Part shown: positions 18,267 to 27,207 of the stretch, piece by piece
Position numbering within the stretch: position 1 is the first letter of the stretch
How the letters are laid out: every line of letters begins with the position of its first letter
Assembly (NCBI RefSeq): GCF_013114825.1
Contig: NZ_JAAVLX010000010.1
Location: 1-64,000 of the forward strand
Direction of reading: 5' to 3'
Length of the DNA: 64,000 bases
From: Bradyrhizobium australiense
GTDB taxonomy: Bacteria > Pseudomonadota > Alphaproteobacteria > Rhizobiales > Xanthobacteraceae
Position numbers and translations under genes: made by a program
The notes under the pieces: generated by a model
What the model was told of the DNA's origin: nothing
Seen by the model: the letters and a program-made list of their open reading frames with translations, nothing else
Database searches by the model: none

Positions 18267-21203
18267 TCAACCACCGCCCACCAGCGCCTGAAACACCCGC
18301 CTCACCTCGCCCTGCGTCTCGCGCAGGCGCGCTTCCAGCGTCGAGAAATCCGGCGTATCGCCGGCGCGCGCCATCACGCGCAGCAGGTTCTCGCCCGATG
18401 CCTCCGGTTTGAATTTGCCGGTGACGCAGAGCCTGAGGATCTGCGTGAGGTCGTGATAGAGCCGCGCCGCGGAGCGCAAAATCTCGGCGTCGGATGGCGG
18501 CAGCACGCCGAGGCGTGCGGCGTTGTCGAGCACCTGCAGCGTGGAGACGCTAAGGATTTCGGGTTTTTCCGTTGCATGAACGAGCTGCAAATATTGCGCG
18601 ATGAAATCGATGTCGACCAGGCCGCCGGCAGCGAGCTTAAGGTCCCAGATGTCGTCCTCGCCCTTTTCCAGCGCAATCGCCCGGCGCATGTCGGCAACGT
18701 CGCCGGCGGTAGAGGCCGCGTCGCGCGGCCGCATCAGCACACTGCGGATGGTGTCCTCGATCTTTTGGCGAAACGCCGGTGAAGCCGAGATCACCCGCGC
18801 CCGCGTCAGCGCCATGTGCTCCCAGGTCCAGGCTTCGCGTTCCTGATAATCGGAAAAGGAATCGATCCGCGACGCCAGCGGACCGGCGCGGCCCGACGGC
18901 CGCAGCCGCATGTCGACTTCGTAGAGTACGCCGTAATTGGTCCGCGTCGTAAACGCCGAGATCAGCCGCTGGGTCAGCCGCGTAAAATATTGCGCGCCGT
19001 GCAGCGATCGTTCGCCGTCGGAATCGGGATTATCAGCGTCGAAATCATACAGCAGGATCAGGTCGAGATCGGAAGATGCCGTCATCTCGCGGCTGCCGAG
19101 CCGGCCCATCGCGAGGATCGCGGTCTCCTGGCCCGTGATGCGGCCGTACTGGGTCGCGAATTGCTCCATGACCAGGCCGTGCACGGTGTGCACGATGCCC
19201 TCTGCGACGTCGGCAAAGGCGACCCCAGCGTGCTGCGCAGAAACCGTGCCAGACAGGATCCGCGTGCCGATCAAAAACAGGCTCTCCTGCCCGAACAGCC
19301 GCAGGCGATCCAGGAAGTCTTCGTAAGAGTCCGCGTCTTGCAGCGTCACCGCCAGCCGCGCCGACAATTCCTTTTGGTCCGGCATCGCGCCGAAGAAACG
19401 GGGATCGATCAAGCCGTCCATGATCTGCGGCTGGCGCGCGAGCATGTCGCCGAGCCGCGGCGCCGCGCCGAGGATCAACGCCACCAACGCGACCAGATCG
19501 CGATTCTGGCTCAACAGTGAAATCAACCGGCCGCCGCGCTGCAATGCGCCGAGAAAACGATCGAACGTGGTCACGGCGTCGTCGGGGTCTTCGGCATGCG
19601 CGAGACCGTGGATGAGGCCGGGCACGAATTCGATGAAGGCTGCCTTGGTCGCCTCGTTGCGGAGCGCGCGATAGTTGCCCTGCATCCAGAGCTGCAGGGT
19701 GCCGGCCACCGCGACCGGCTTCTTGAAGCCGAGCGTCGTCAGATGATCGAGCAGACGCGCATCCTCGGGCCCGCCGGCATAGTTGAGCTGCGGCAGCTTC
19801 ACCGTGCCGGTCGGATCGCCCTCGAACAGCTTGCCGTAATGTGCCTGCACGACGTTGAGATGGCCGAGCAAGTCCTTCGCAAAGGCCGCCCGGCTCTCGT
19901 AGCCGAAGAAGTTTGCAAAGCGCGCCACCGCCCCGGCATCGTCGGGCAGTGCATGGGTCTGCTCGTCCGAGATCATCTGCAGCCGGTGCTCGACGCAGCG
20001 CAGGAATTCATAAGCCGACGTCAGTTCGTCACAGGCCTGAAAGCTGATCCAGTTGCTGGTCGCCAGCACCTGCAACGCATGCAGCGTCGGCCGCACCCGC
20101 AGTTCCGGGTGGCGGCCGCCCGCAATGAGCTGTTGCGTCTGCGCGAAAAACTCGATCTCGCGGATGCCGCCGCGGCCGACTTTAACGTTATGGCCTTCGA
20201 CCGAGATCTCGCTCTGGCCGCGATAGGTCTGCATCTGCCGCTTCATGTCATGGACATCGGCGAGCGCGGCAAAATCCAGGTGCTTGCGCCAGACAAACGG
20301 GGCGAGTTCGGCGATTAGCGCCTCGCCCGCTTTGGCGTCGCCGGCGCACGCGCGCGCCTTGATCATCGCGGCGCGTTCCCAGGTGCGCCCTTCCCGCTCG
20401 TAGTAATGCAGCGCCGCCTCGGTCGAAATCGCCACCTGCGTCGAGGCCGGATCAGGCCGCAGCCGCAAATCGACGCGGAACACGTAGCCCTCGCCGGAGC
20501 GTTGCTGCAGCAGGCGGGCCAGCGCCTGCGTCACGCGCACGAAGAACGGCGCCGGCTCGATGTCTGCAACCAGCGAGGTGGCGGCGGGATCGAAAAACAC
20601 GATCAGGTCGATGTCGCTCGAGTAATTCAATTCACCCGCGCCCATCTTGCCCATGGCGAGCACGATCAGGCCAGAGCCCTCCTCCGGCCGGTCATGATTG
20701 AGTGCCATCATGCGGCCGCGCGCAACCTCCTGGCGCAGCAGGAAGCGCAGCGCCGCCTGCACGGATACGGTTGCAAGATCGGTCAGCGCCGCCGTCACCC
20801 GCATCACCGGCCAGACCCCGCCGATATCGCACAGCGCGATCAACAACGCCGCCTCCGACTTCATCCGGCGAAGCAGATGCATCACCTCGGCCTCGCCCGT
20901 GGCGGCAAGCACCTCGCGCGAGGTTTTCTCCATCAGCGAAGCAAGATACGGCTCCGGGTCGCATGCCAGCAAGCGCAGCAACCGACCGGCGTCAGCCCGG
21001 ATCAGGTCGAACAGGTATGGCGAGAACTCGACGATGCCGAGCAGGATGGTCCTGGCGAGGGGGCGATCCAGCCACGCCTTAATCCCAGCCGATTGCTCCG
21101 GCTCCAGTTCGGCGAGCCAGTCTCCCAGGCGTTGTTCGGCGTTACTGCTGGCTGCGGCATGCGGCCCGCTGACGAACCGCGTGGCCAAGGCGGAGGAATT
21201 CAT
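18267..21203 (-). CDS. glnE: Glutamine synthetase adenylyltransferase/deadenylylase
   Basis: A 978-residue bifunctional enzyme that switches glutamine synthetase off and on by adding or removing AMP in answer to PII proteins. Two nucleotidyltransferase domains are present, each with the S-D-x-D metal motif: YSSDIDLIVFFD in the N-terminal deadenylylase half and ASSDLDLILLYD in the C-terminal adenylyltransferase half. GKMGAGELNYSSD and MGRLGSREMTASSD precede them, as in all GlnE. The length is usual for alphaproteobacteria. The ATG overlaps the stop of the upstream histidine kinase by four bases, so both are one transcript. Confidence 0.96.
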   Translation of the reverse strand: MNSSALATRFVSGPHAAASSNAEQRLGDWLAELEPEQSAGIKAWLDRPLARTILLGIVEFSPYLFDLIRADAGRLLRLLACDPEPYLASLMEKTSREVLAATGEAEVMHLLRRMKSEAALLIALCDIGGVWPVMRVTAALTDLATVSVQAALRFLLRQEVARGRMMALNHDRPEEGSGLIVLAMGKMGAGELNYSSDIDLIVFFDPAATSLVADIEPAPFFVRVTQALARLLQQRSGEGYVFRVDLRLRPDPASTQVAISTEAALHYYEREGRTWERAAMIKARACAGDAKAGEALIAELAPFVWRKHLDFAALADVHDMKRQMQTYRGQSEISVEGHNVKVGRGGIREIEFFAQTQQLIAGGRHPELRVRPTLHALQVLATSNWISFQACDELTSAYEFLRCVEHRLQMISDEQTHALPDDAGAVARFANFFGYESRAAFAKDLLGHLNVVQAHYGKLFEGDPTGTVKLPQLNYAGGPEDARLLDHLTTLGFKKPVAVAGTLQLWMQGNYRALRNEATKAAFIEFVPGLIHGLAHAEDPDDAVTTFDRFLGALQRGGRLISLLSQNRDLVALVALILGAAPRLGDMLARQPQIMDGLIDPRFFGAMPDQKELSARLAVTLQDADSYEDFLDRLRLFGQESLFLIGTRILSGTVSAQHAGVAFADVAEGIVHTVHGLVMEQFATQYGRITGQETAILAMGRLGSREMTASSDLDLILLYDFDADNPDSDGERSLHGAQYFTRLTQRLISAFTTRTNYGVLYEVDMRLRPSGRAGPLASRIDSFSDYQEREAWTWEHMALTRARVISASPAFRQKIEDTIRSVLMRPRDAASTAGDVADMRRAIALEKGEDDIWDLKLAAGGLVDIDFIAQYLQLVHATEKPEILSVSTLQVLDNAARLGVLPPSDAEILRSAARLYHDLTQILRLCVTGKFKPEASGENLLRVMARAGDTPDFSTLEARLRETQGEVRRVFQALVGGG

Positions 21204-22666
21204 GCCACCTTCTGTGGCACATCCTGTGTTTGAGCCGCAAGCCTGTCCCCCGCGGCAGATAGCGCCGGGACGACCAGCGTCGCGGTCAGGCCGGGATGCG
21301 AATCCCCTAACCTGAGTTCACCGCCGTGCAAGGTCGCCACGGCGGACGCCAAACTCAAGCCAAGCCCGGAACCCGGCAGCGTCCGGCTCGCCTCCAGCCG
21401 CACGAACCGCTCGACCGCGTGTTTGCGATCGCCTTCGGGAATGCCGGGTCCATGATCGGTGACGCTGAGCAGCACGTGGTCGCCCTCGCGCCGCGCCTCG
21501 ATCACGATCTCCCGGGTGCGCGCGGCGGCGGCAGGATCGAGCGGCTGCACCACCGGCGAGGGCTTGCCGTACTTGATGGCGTTCTCGACCAGATTGGCGA
21601 GTGCCTGGCTGATCAGCTCGCGGTTGCCATGCAGCCGCGCGGTCGCGGCCTTGACGCGGAGCGTCATGCCGTCGTCTTCGGCCAGCGGCTCATACAATTC
21701 ATGAATGCCCTTGGCGACGTCGGCAGCGTCGAAATCATCCATGTTGCCGCGCGCCTGCCCGGACTCGGCGCGCGCGATCATCAACAGCGCGTTGAAGGTG
21801 CGGATCAGACCGTCGGATTCGTCGATGGTCCGCTCCAGCGCCGCGCGGTATTCGGCCTCGCTGCCCGAACTCGCCAGCGCTTCCTCGGCGCGGTTGCGCA
21901 AGCGCGTCAGCGGCGTCTTGAGGTCATGGGCGATGTTGTCGGAGACTTCCTTCAACCCCATCATCAGCGCCTCGATGCGCTCCAGCATGGCGTTGAGATT
22001 TTCCGCGAGACGGTCGAGTTCGTCGCCGGAGCGTCCGACCGGCAGACGCCCGGAAAGGTCGCCCGCCATGATGCGCCTTGTGGTGCCGGTCATGGCGTCG
22101 ATCCGCTGCAGCACCCGCCGCGCCACGAAGATGCCGCCGCCGATACCGAGCACGATGACGACGAGCAGCGACCATTGCGCGGCGTTAGCGACGATACCGA
22201 ACAGCCGGCGTCGCTCCTCCAGGTCGCGGCCGACCAGCAGGCGGAAACCATTGGTGAGTTCAGTTACGCGCACCAGCGCGCGATGATCCGCGGTGTCCTG
22301 CTCGTCGAGCCGGCGATAGCCGGTCTCCGACCAGCCGGTTGAGGCCATTACGCCCGGCGCCAGCGCGCCGACATTGCCGCCGATCGCCTTCCCCTCCGGC
22401 GTGGTGACGAGATAAAGGTTGGCGCCTGGCCGAAGCGCCCGATTGCCGAGCGTGTAGACAAGACCGCGCAGGCCGCGGCGCGTGTAGATGTCAGTAATCT
22501 CCGCGGTTTCGACGTTCACCGTGGCGGTGATCTGCTCGTTGATCAGCCGCCGCGTATTCCAGGCGAAATAGCCGAGCAGCGACGCCGCAAACAGCGCAAA
22601 CAGGAACAGATAGACCAGCGTCAGCCGAAACGCCGTGGTGCGGACCAGTTTACCGAAGGCCGTCAC
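21200..22666 (-). CDS. HAMP sensor histidine kinase coupled to glnE
   Basis: A 488-residue inner-membrane kinase. TM1 (about 13-35), a periplasmic domain (36-160), TM2 (about 163-183) and a HAMP linker (184-236) are followed by the HisKA box DNIAHDLKTPLTRLR with His247. The ATPase domain contains ALANLVENAIKYG, DHGPGIPEGD and GSGLGLSLA. The start is a GTG at 22666. In related rhizobia this kinase sits behind an OmpR-type response regulator. Here the regulator is missing except for what look like its last codons, directly before an integrase gene. The kinase may therefore be orphaned or use a distant partner. Confidence 0.92.
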   Translation of the reverse strand: MTAFGKLVRTTAFRLTLVYLFLFALFAASLLGYFAWNTRRLINEQITATVNVETAEITDIYTRRGLRGLVYTLGNRALRPGANLYLVTTPEGKAIGGNVGALAPGVMASTGWSETGYRRLDEQDTADHRALVRVTELTNGFRLLVGRDLEERRRLFGIVANAAQWSLLVVIVLGIGGGIFVARRVLQRIDAMTGTTRRIMAGDLSGRLPVGRSGDELDRLAENLNAMLERIEALMMGLKEVSDNIAHDLKTPLTRLRNRAEEALASSGSEAEYRAALERTIDESDGLIRTFNALLMIARAESGQARGNMDDFDAADVAKGIHELYEPLAEDDGMTLRVKAATARLHGNRELISQALANLVENAIKYGKPSPVVQPLDPAAAARTREIVIEARREGDHVLLSVTDHGPGIPEGDRKHAVERFVRLEASRTLPGSGLGLSLASAVATLHGGELRLGDSHPGLTATLVVPALSAAGDRLAAQTQDVPQKVA

Positions 22667-22679
22667 GGATCATGTATCC
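22650..22679 (-). pseudogene. Possible 3' relic of a response-regulator gene
   Basis: Overlapping the kinase start in another frame is a reading GYMIRDGLR followed by TAA. This fits the end of an OmpR-type winged-helix domain, which usually finishes with a GxGYxxR pattern. Upstream of these codons the sequence no longer resembles a regulator. I infer that the rest was removed or displaced when the neighbouring element arrived. The match is short, so confidence is limited. Confidence 0.4.
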
Positions 22680-22921
22680 AATCTGGGCGCATTGCCCGTT
22701 TTCGTCCGACATCGTCTGCTATCACAAAGCTCGTTACTTTTCAGTGCATTAGCCGCATGAGCTGTCGTCAGCTGTCACCTGCTATCGTCAGTCCGCGGCC
22801 TTGCAGCGGTAAAAAACTGGTAAACGTTCGGTTTACGGCGTTGGAAATGATCCGTGACGCCGGTACACCTCACAGACCAGGCCGGGAACCAGCCCGGCCC
22901 GCATATGGGGATGGTACCGTG

Positions 22922-24109
22922 ATGCTCAATGCTTCCCAAATTAAGAGTTTGCAACCTGGAGCCCATGCTGATGCCGGCGGGCTGTACCTGATCGTTCGCG
23001 ACAACGGTGCCCGGCGCTGGGCCTTCCGCTTTACAGGGACGGACGGCAAGCGCGCCCAGATGGAGTTCGCGACGGCCGGCGACAAGGAGGGGCAGCTCTC
23101 GCTGAGCGAAGCGCGCGATCAGGCGCGCGCGTACCGCCTCGCGCTCAAGAAGGATGGCATCGATCCCCGCCACAAAAAAAGGATCGAGGACAACGCCAGC
23201 ACGACCTTCGCCGAACACTGGAACGCGAACTATAAGGCTTGGTGCGTTGGAAAGCATCCGGACGAAGAGAAGGCATGGCAGCGTTCGCTGCGCGACGTCC
23301 CCAGCCTGCACAAGCTGACTCTTCAAGAGATCGACACGACGCACGTTAAGAAGGCGCTCGAGAAGATCTGGCACGAGAAGCCGATTACAGCGAACCGCAC
23401 GCGCGGGCGTATCGAGAAGGTCCTCGATGCAGCGAAGGTCGAAAGGCTCCGCACCGGCGACAATCCGGCTTCGTGGCGGGGCAATCTCAAATTCGTGTTC
23501 ACCTCCGCCCGCAAGCTCAACAAGAAGAAGGGTCACGCATCGGTACCCTACGCGAAAGCGCCGTCCTTGATGGCTGAGCTTAACGACGACCCCACCCGCG
23601 TCGCCCGGTGCGTGGAAGTTGGCATCCTGACGGTGGCCCGGAGCCAAGAGATCCGGCTGATGGAATGGACCGAGATCGATTTCAAAAAGCGTACCTGGCT
23701 GATCCCGGGCGAGAAGATGAAGATCAAGGAGGACGCCGAACAGAAGCCACGCGACCACCTCGTGCCGCTGACCGATCAGGCGATCGCGATCATCAAAACG
23801 ATGCCGCGACTCGGCAGGTACGTGTTCCCCTCAGACCACACGGTCGAGCATCAGCCGTTCTTCCCGAATGCGCTGACGAACTGCATCAAGCGCGCCGGTT
23901 TCGATGCAACAATGCACGGCATACGGACCAGCTTCAGGAACTGGGGCGCGGACAACGAGAAGCACAACTTCCGGCGCGAGGTGTTGGAGTTCTGTCTCGC
24001 TCATCGCGTCGGCGATGAGGCGGAGCGGTCCTATTGGACCTCAGACATGATCAAGCGTCGACGCATCGCGATGGAGGCGTGGGCGAACTTCGTGAAACCA
24101 CCAGACTAG
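22922..24109 (+). CDS. Tyrosine recombinase (integrase) of a small integrative element
   Basis: A 395-residue phage/island integrase. The N-terminal arm-binding domain of the DUF4102 kind (residues about 1-95) has DAGGLYLIVRDNGARRW. The catalytic domain shows the Arg of SQEIRLMEWTEID, the HGIRTSFRNW box (His-x-x-Arg), LAHRVGDEAERSYW and a likely nucleophilic tyrosine in RSYWTS. I placed the start at the ATG 22922 with GGGGA about 12 bases upstream; an in-frame ATG at 22757 would add unlikely sequence. It is the first gene of the element next to the glnE-kinase operon. Confidence 0.92.
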   Translation: MLNASQIKSLQPGAHADAGGLYLIVRDNGARRWAFRFTGTDGKRAQMEFATAGDKEGQLSLSEARDQARAYRLALKKDGIDPRHKKRIEDNASTTFAEHWNANYKAWCVGKHPDEEKAWQRSLRDVPSLHKLTLQEIDTTHVKKALEKIWHEKPITANRTRGRIEKVLDAAKVERLRTGDNPASWRGNLKFVFTSARKLNKKKGHASVPYAKAPSLMAELNDDPTRVARCVEVGILTVARSQEIRLMEWTEIDFKKRTWLIPGEKMKIKEDAEQKPRDHLVPLTDQAIAIIKTMPRLGRYVFPSDHTVEHQPFFPNALTNCIKRAGFDATMHGIRTSFRNWGADNEKHNFRREVLEFCLAHRVGDEAERSYWTSDMIKRRRIAMEAWANFVKPPD

Positions 24110-24117
24110 CAAGAGAA

Positions 24118-24148
24118 AGCCCGGCCGCGCACCACCGCAAGCCGGGCT
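24118..24148 (+). terminator. Hairpin after the integrase gene
   Basis: AGCCCGGC (24118-24125) pairs perfectly with GCCGGGCT (24141-24148) around a 15-base loop, nine bases after the integrase stop. There is no clear T-run, but the position and strength suit a terminator or attenuator. Confidence 0.5.
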
Positions 24149-24177
24149 CTAGAAACCAAGGTCATTAGGGGACCTCG

Positions 24178-24255
24178 ATGAACGACATAGATACCCGCTC
24201 GGAGTCGGGCGCGCAACCGTTTTGGTGCACTTCGATTTCGAAGGTGCACTCATGA
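24178..24255 (+). CDS. 25-residue leader peptide coupled to the next gene
   Basis: ATG at 24178 with GGGGAC about six bases upstream opens a 25-codon frame (MNDIDTRSESGAQPFWCTSI...). Its TGA overlaps the ATG of the next gene (ATGA at 24252-24255). The arrangement suggests translational coupling or a leader-peptide type of control. No function is known, and it may be only an upstream open frame. Confidence 0.45.
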   Translation: MNDIDTRSESGAQPFWCTSISKVHS

Positions 24256-25097
24256 GGCGCGGTTGCACCAAGACAGACGTCATCCGCGCTCGCGGCCGAC
24301 TCGCCAACGCCAAAACGTGGTTCGCCCATCGCGGATGGGATGTTCTCCCCGACAACGAAAGAGGTCGGCGGATCCTTCAGTGGGGTGCCGACCACGCCTG
24401 GCTGGCGGGGCCAGCCAATCCGAAGCGATCGGTTCGCAGCTGGTGCCTGAGATGGGCTCCGTGGCTAACGGATGCGGAACTCAACCAGCTAGTCCGCGAG
24501 ACAGAGGCCCGCGACAAGCGCTGGACCAACGACCAGTCCGCCACCGTGCTCGAGATTGGCGTCCGCGACCGCGAGGCTCTTAGACTCTGGTTCTTCGGCG
24601 CCGATGACGATCCGAACTATCAGCGCCGTCAGGAGCTGAAGCGTGCGAAAGACGCCGCGCGAAAACGCAAGTCCCGGGTTGCTCATAACACCGGACGGCC
24701 GCGCGGTCGCCCTCCGCTTGACCTGTCGCCGGAAGAGTTGGCAGCGCGCAAACGGGAACAAGCCGCCGAACGCCAGAGACGTCGCCGCGCGTCACGCAAA
24801 AATAAGTCACGCGACATAATAGATATAGGGAGCGTGACGAATTTAAGCGTGACACCAACCGCCAAGGTCAGCGCCGAGCGCCCAAGCGCGACGGCGCGCA
24901 TGACCCCGGACGACGTGATCGAGGTTGCCGACGCCGAACTACTGTCAGAAATCAAGATAGCCATTCCCAGGAAGCCCGACGTGATCGTGCTGGTCCAGCT
25001 CCCCAAGGCCGGTCGCGCTCAGGCGCGCCGGCCAATCCACGCCGGCATGTTGGAAAAGTGGCGGGAGCGCCGCGCCACATTCGGGGGGCAGCAATGA
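24252..25097 (+). CDS. Element-borne basic protein, unknown function
   Basis: A 281-residue hypothetical protein. Residues about 90-130 (VLEIGVRDREALRLWFFGA, then RRQELKRAKDAARKRKSR) resemble the helix-turn-helix/basic pattern of small replication- or regulation-linked proteins on integrative elements of rhizobia. A strongly basic middle part contains TGRPRGRPPL, an AT-hook-like RGRP core, and RQRRRRASRKNK, so DNA binding is likely. The ATG at 24252 has AAGGTG five bases upstream. Its stop overlaps the next start as ATGA. The exact role is not known. Confidence 0.7.
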   Translation: MRRGCTKTDVIRARGRLANAKTWFAHRGWDVLPDNERGRRILQWGADHAWLAGPANPKRSVRSWCLRWAPWLTDAELNQLVRETEARDKRWTNDQSATVLEIGVRDREALRLWFFGADDDPNYQRRQELKRAKDAARKRKSRVAHNTGRPRGRPPLDLSPEELAARKREQAAERQRRRRASRKNKSRDIIDIGSVTNLSVTPTAKVSAERPSATARMTPDDVIEVADAELLSEIKIAIPRKPDVIVLVQLPKAGRAQARRPIHAGMLEKWRERRATFGGQQ

Positions 25098-25843
25098 GCA
25101 GCAATTTGCCCATGATCCGTCCTTCATCGAGGCTCGATCTGGCCGTCCCTCAAGGCCTGCAGGCTGCAACGGCGCCCTTTCATATCGCCACCCCTCTCGC
25201 CGCCGCCCTCGACCAGGTCGACGGTGAAGAGTTCCGCGACCTCGTTCGCGTCAACGGTGCCGGCGACCTCTGGGTTCTGTGGGACGCCGACGGGGATCCA
25301 CGGGACCTCTGGCGATACGCCGATCGAGCGGCGTCATATCTGGAGCGACTACCCGCATTGCCTGACGTGGAAGCCGCGCATCGAGTTGTGCGCGCCGACC
25401 TCGATGCCGAGCCCCCGATCGAGGTCCGGGCCGAGCTGATCTTCACCATGCTCGATGCCCAGAACACCACAGCGACCCAGACCTACCTGCAGCTGCTCGC
25501 GTCCAAGCTCGGCAACTCTCCACGGCGTCAAACCGAGAAGTATGAGCGCACTCGCCCGTGGTTCTCGACGGCGGCGATAGCCGCCACAATCGACGAGGTA
25601 GTCGAGACCATGACGCCGAAGCACGGCCGGCCGATCGACATCGCCGACATCCTCGACATCGCGGGCAGGCACGCAAGCGAGCTGATCCGCCTCGACACGG
25701 CATTGGAGACGATTGGCAAGGCAATCCCGGTGCTCAGTCAAATTGTCGACGCGGTGACGGACGTTCCGCGACCGGCGACCCTTAGGCCGCGGGGGTGGCA
25801 GCCGCCACCGATGGGTCCTGATGAAGAGCCACCGCCGTTCTGA
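25094..25843 (+). CDS. Element-borne protein, unknown function
   Basis: A 249-residue protein that I do not recognise. It is acidic in the first half (DLWVLWDADGDPRDLWRYAD) and ends in a Pro-rich tail (PPMGPDEEPPPF). There is no signal peptide or membrane segment. It is translationally coupled to the gene before it through a four-base overlap and therefore belongs to the cargo operon of the integrase element. Confidence 0.65.
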   Translation: MSSNLPMIRPSSRLDLAVPQGLQAATAPFHIATPLAAALDQVDGEEFRDLVRVNGAGDLWVLWDADGDPRDLWRYADRAASYLERLPALPDVEAAHRVVRADLDAEPPIEVRAELIFTMLDAQNTTATQTYLQLLASKLGNSPRRQTEKYERTRPWFSTAAIAATIDEVVETMTPKHGRPIDIADILDIAGRHASELIRLDTALETIGKAIPVLSQIVDAVTDVPRPATLRPRGWQPPPMGPDEEPPPF

Positions 25844-25911
25844 CCTGCGCCGGGGAGGCTTCCGCGGCATTATCCTGGGCCGCGGTACGGAGGCAGGCGT
25901 TAACGAAAAAG

Positions 25912-26685
25912 TTGCCGGCAGGGCACAATTATCCCCCGACAGGTGTTCAGGCTTACCGATTCAGGATCGACGTCTTCACCGTCGACAACCTGCCCATGGC
26001 TCGCCTTGCCGATTACATGTCGCAGTTGGCGGTGATGCTCGGCAACCGCGAGCGCGTGCACTTCTCACATCTTGAGCACGGCAGCGCGGTTCTGGTCTCG
26101 CGTGTCGAGCCGCAGGCTTTCCCCACGGTCGAGGCGCGTATTGCCCTCGTCAGGCGCGGCGATGGTCCCAAGGATGCCATGGAGGCATTCAAGACCATCG
26201 ACACCATGCTGGCCAAGGACGGCGCGGTTGGCGTTCTGATGACGCCCACAGAGGGCAACGTCATCGAATTTCCCGGGCGCAACCGGCCCAAGCCGGTAAA
26301 GTACGGCCCCTTCCGCGAACCAGGCACCCTCGACGGGCGCATTATCCGCATCGGCGGTCGTGACGAGACCATCCCCGTGTGGCTCAAGCACGGCGACGCG
26401 GAATATCATTGCAGCGTGCGCGATGAAGAAGTCGCGCGACGCCTAGCCACCTATTACCTGCGCGGCGTGGTGCGTGTGTTCGGCAGCGGCAAATGGCTAC
26501 GCGAAGAAAGCGGAAGCTGGACGTTGCAGCAATTCGACATCACTGGTTTCGAAGTGTTGGACGATACCTCGATCGTGGACGTCATCGGTCGCTTGCGCGC
26601 TGTAGAAGGCGCGCGCTGGCAAGAGAGTGAGGATGCCTTGAGCGACATTCTCGGCTTGCGCCGCGATGAACAGGATCGCCACTGA
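25912..26685 (+). CDS. Partner protein of a PIN-domain gene, unknown family
   Basis: About 257 residues; the start is uncertain (TTG at 25912 is the best in-frame choice, with only a distant GGAG). The N-terminal part (FRIDVFTVDNLPMARLADYMSQLAVMLG) and the C-terminal beta-rich part (IIRIGGRDETIPVWLKHGDAEYHC, then VVRVFGSGKWLREES) look well structured. Its stop is directly against the ATG of the PIN gene with no spacing, so the two form one unit. By position it could be the regulator or antitoxin of the nuclease, although it is far larger than a usual antitoxin. That is inference only. Confidence 0.65.
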   Translation: MPAGHNYPPTGVQAYRFRIDVFTVDNLPMARLADYMSQLAVMLGNRERVHFSHLEHGSAVLVSRVEPQAFPTVEARIALVRRGDGPKDAMEAFKTIDTMLAKDGAVGVLMTPTEGNVIEFPGRNRPKPVKYGPFREPGTLDGRIIRIGGRDETIPVWLKHGDAEYHCSVRDEEVARRLATYYLRGVVRVFGSGKWLREESGSWTLQQFDITGFEVLDDTSIVDVIGRLRAVEGARWQESEDALSDILGLRRDEQDRH

Positions 26686-27207
26686 ATGGCGATTGTGGCC
26701 TTCGACACGAGCTTTCTCATTAAGCTGCCGAAGGTGACAGGCAAAGGCAGCGTCGATTCGCGGCTCGCCTACCTGATCGCGACGCTGGACAAAAACAAGG
26801 ACGACATCATCATCCCCACACCAGCATTGAGCGAAGTGCTGATCGGCGCCGGCGACGCCGCGCCGGCCTATCTCGACATCCTCAACAAGACCGCGCGAAT
26901 CCGGATCGCGCCGTTTGGCACGCGCGCAGCTGTGGAAGCGGCAGCCCGTCACCGCGAGGCGATCGATGCAGGCGACAAGAAGGAAGGCGCGCCGAATTGG
27001 GACAAGGTGAAATACGATCGCCAGATCGTTGCCATCGCCAAAGTCGAGGGCGCAGAGCGTATCTATTCCGAAGATGCCGACGTGGCGCGGTTTGGCAAAG
27101 CATCCGGCATGTCGGTATTCCGGCTTGCCGATCTTGAATCGCCTCCGCCAAAGACGCCGGACTTGTTCGACCGCTTGAGTCCCACAGATCAGACCGACGC
27201 CTCCTGA
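26686..27207 (+). CDS. PIN-domain protein, putative RNase toxin
   Basis: A 173-residue PIN-domain protein. The acidic residues of the Mg-dependent RNase site are visible: Asp7 in VAFDTSFLIK, a Glu in PALSEVLIG, an Asp in KYDRQIVAIA and the last Asp in YSEDADVARF. The length is slightly above that of VapC toxins because of a C-terminal tail of about 30 residues. It starts at the base after the stop of the 257-residue partner. A toxin-antitoxin or nuclease-defence role is likely but unproven. Confidence 0.82.
   Translation: MAIVAFDTSFLIKLPKVTGKGSVDSRLAYLIATLDKNKDDIIIPTPALSEVLIGAGDAAPAYLDILNKTARIRIAPFGTRAAVEAAARHREAIDAGDKKEGAPNWDKVKYDRQIVAIAKVEGAERIYSEDADVARFGKASGMSVFRLADLESPPPKTPDLFDRLSPTDQTDAS

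Noticed and set aside
22757..22921. In-frame N-terminal extension of the integrase
   Set aside because: The family starts close to the residues encoded from 22922; the extension has no ribosome binding site and overlaps the 13-base repeat junction.
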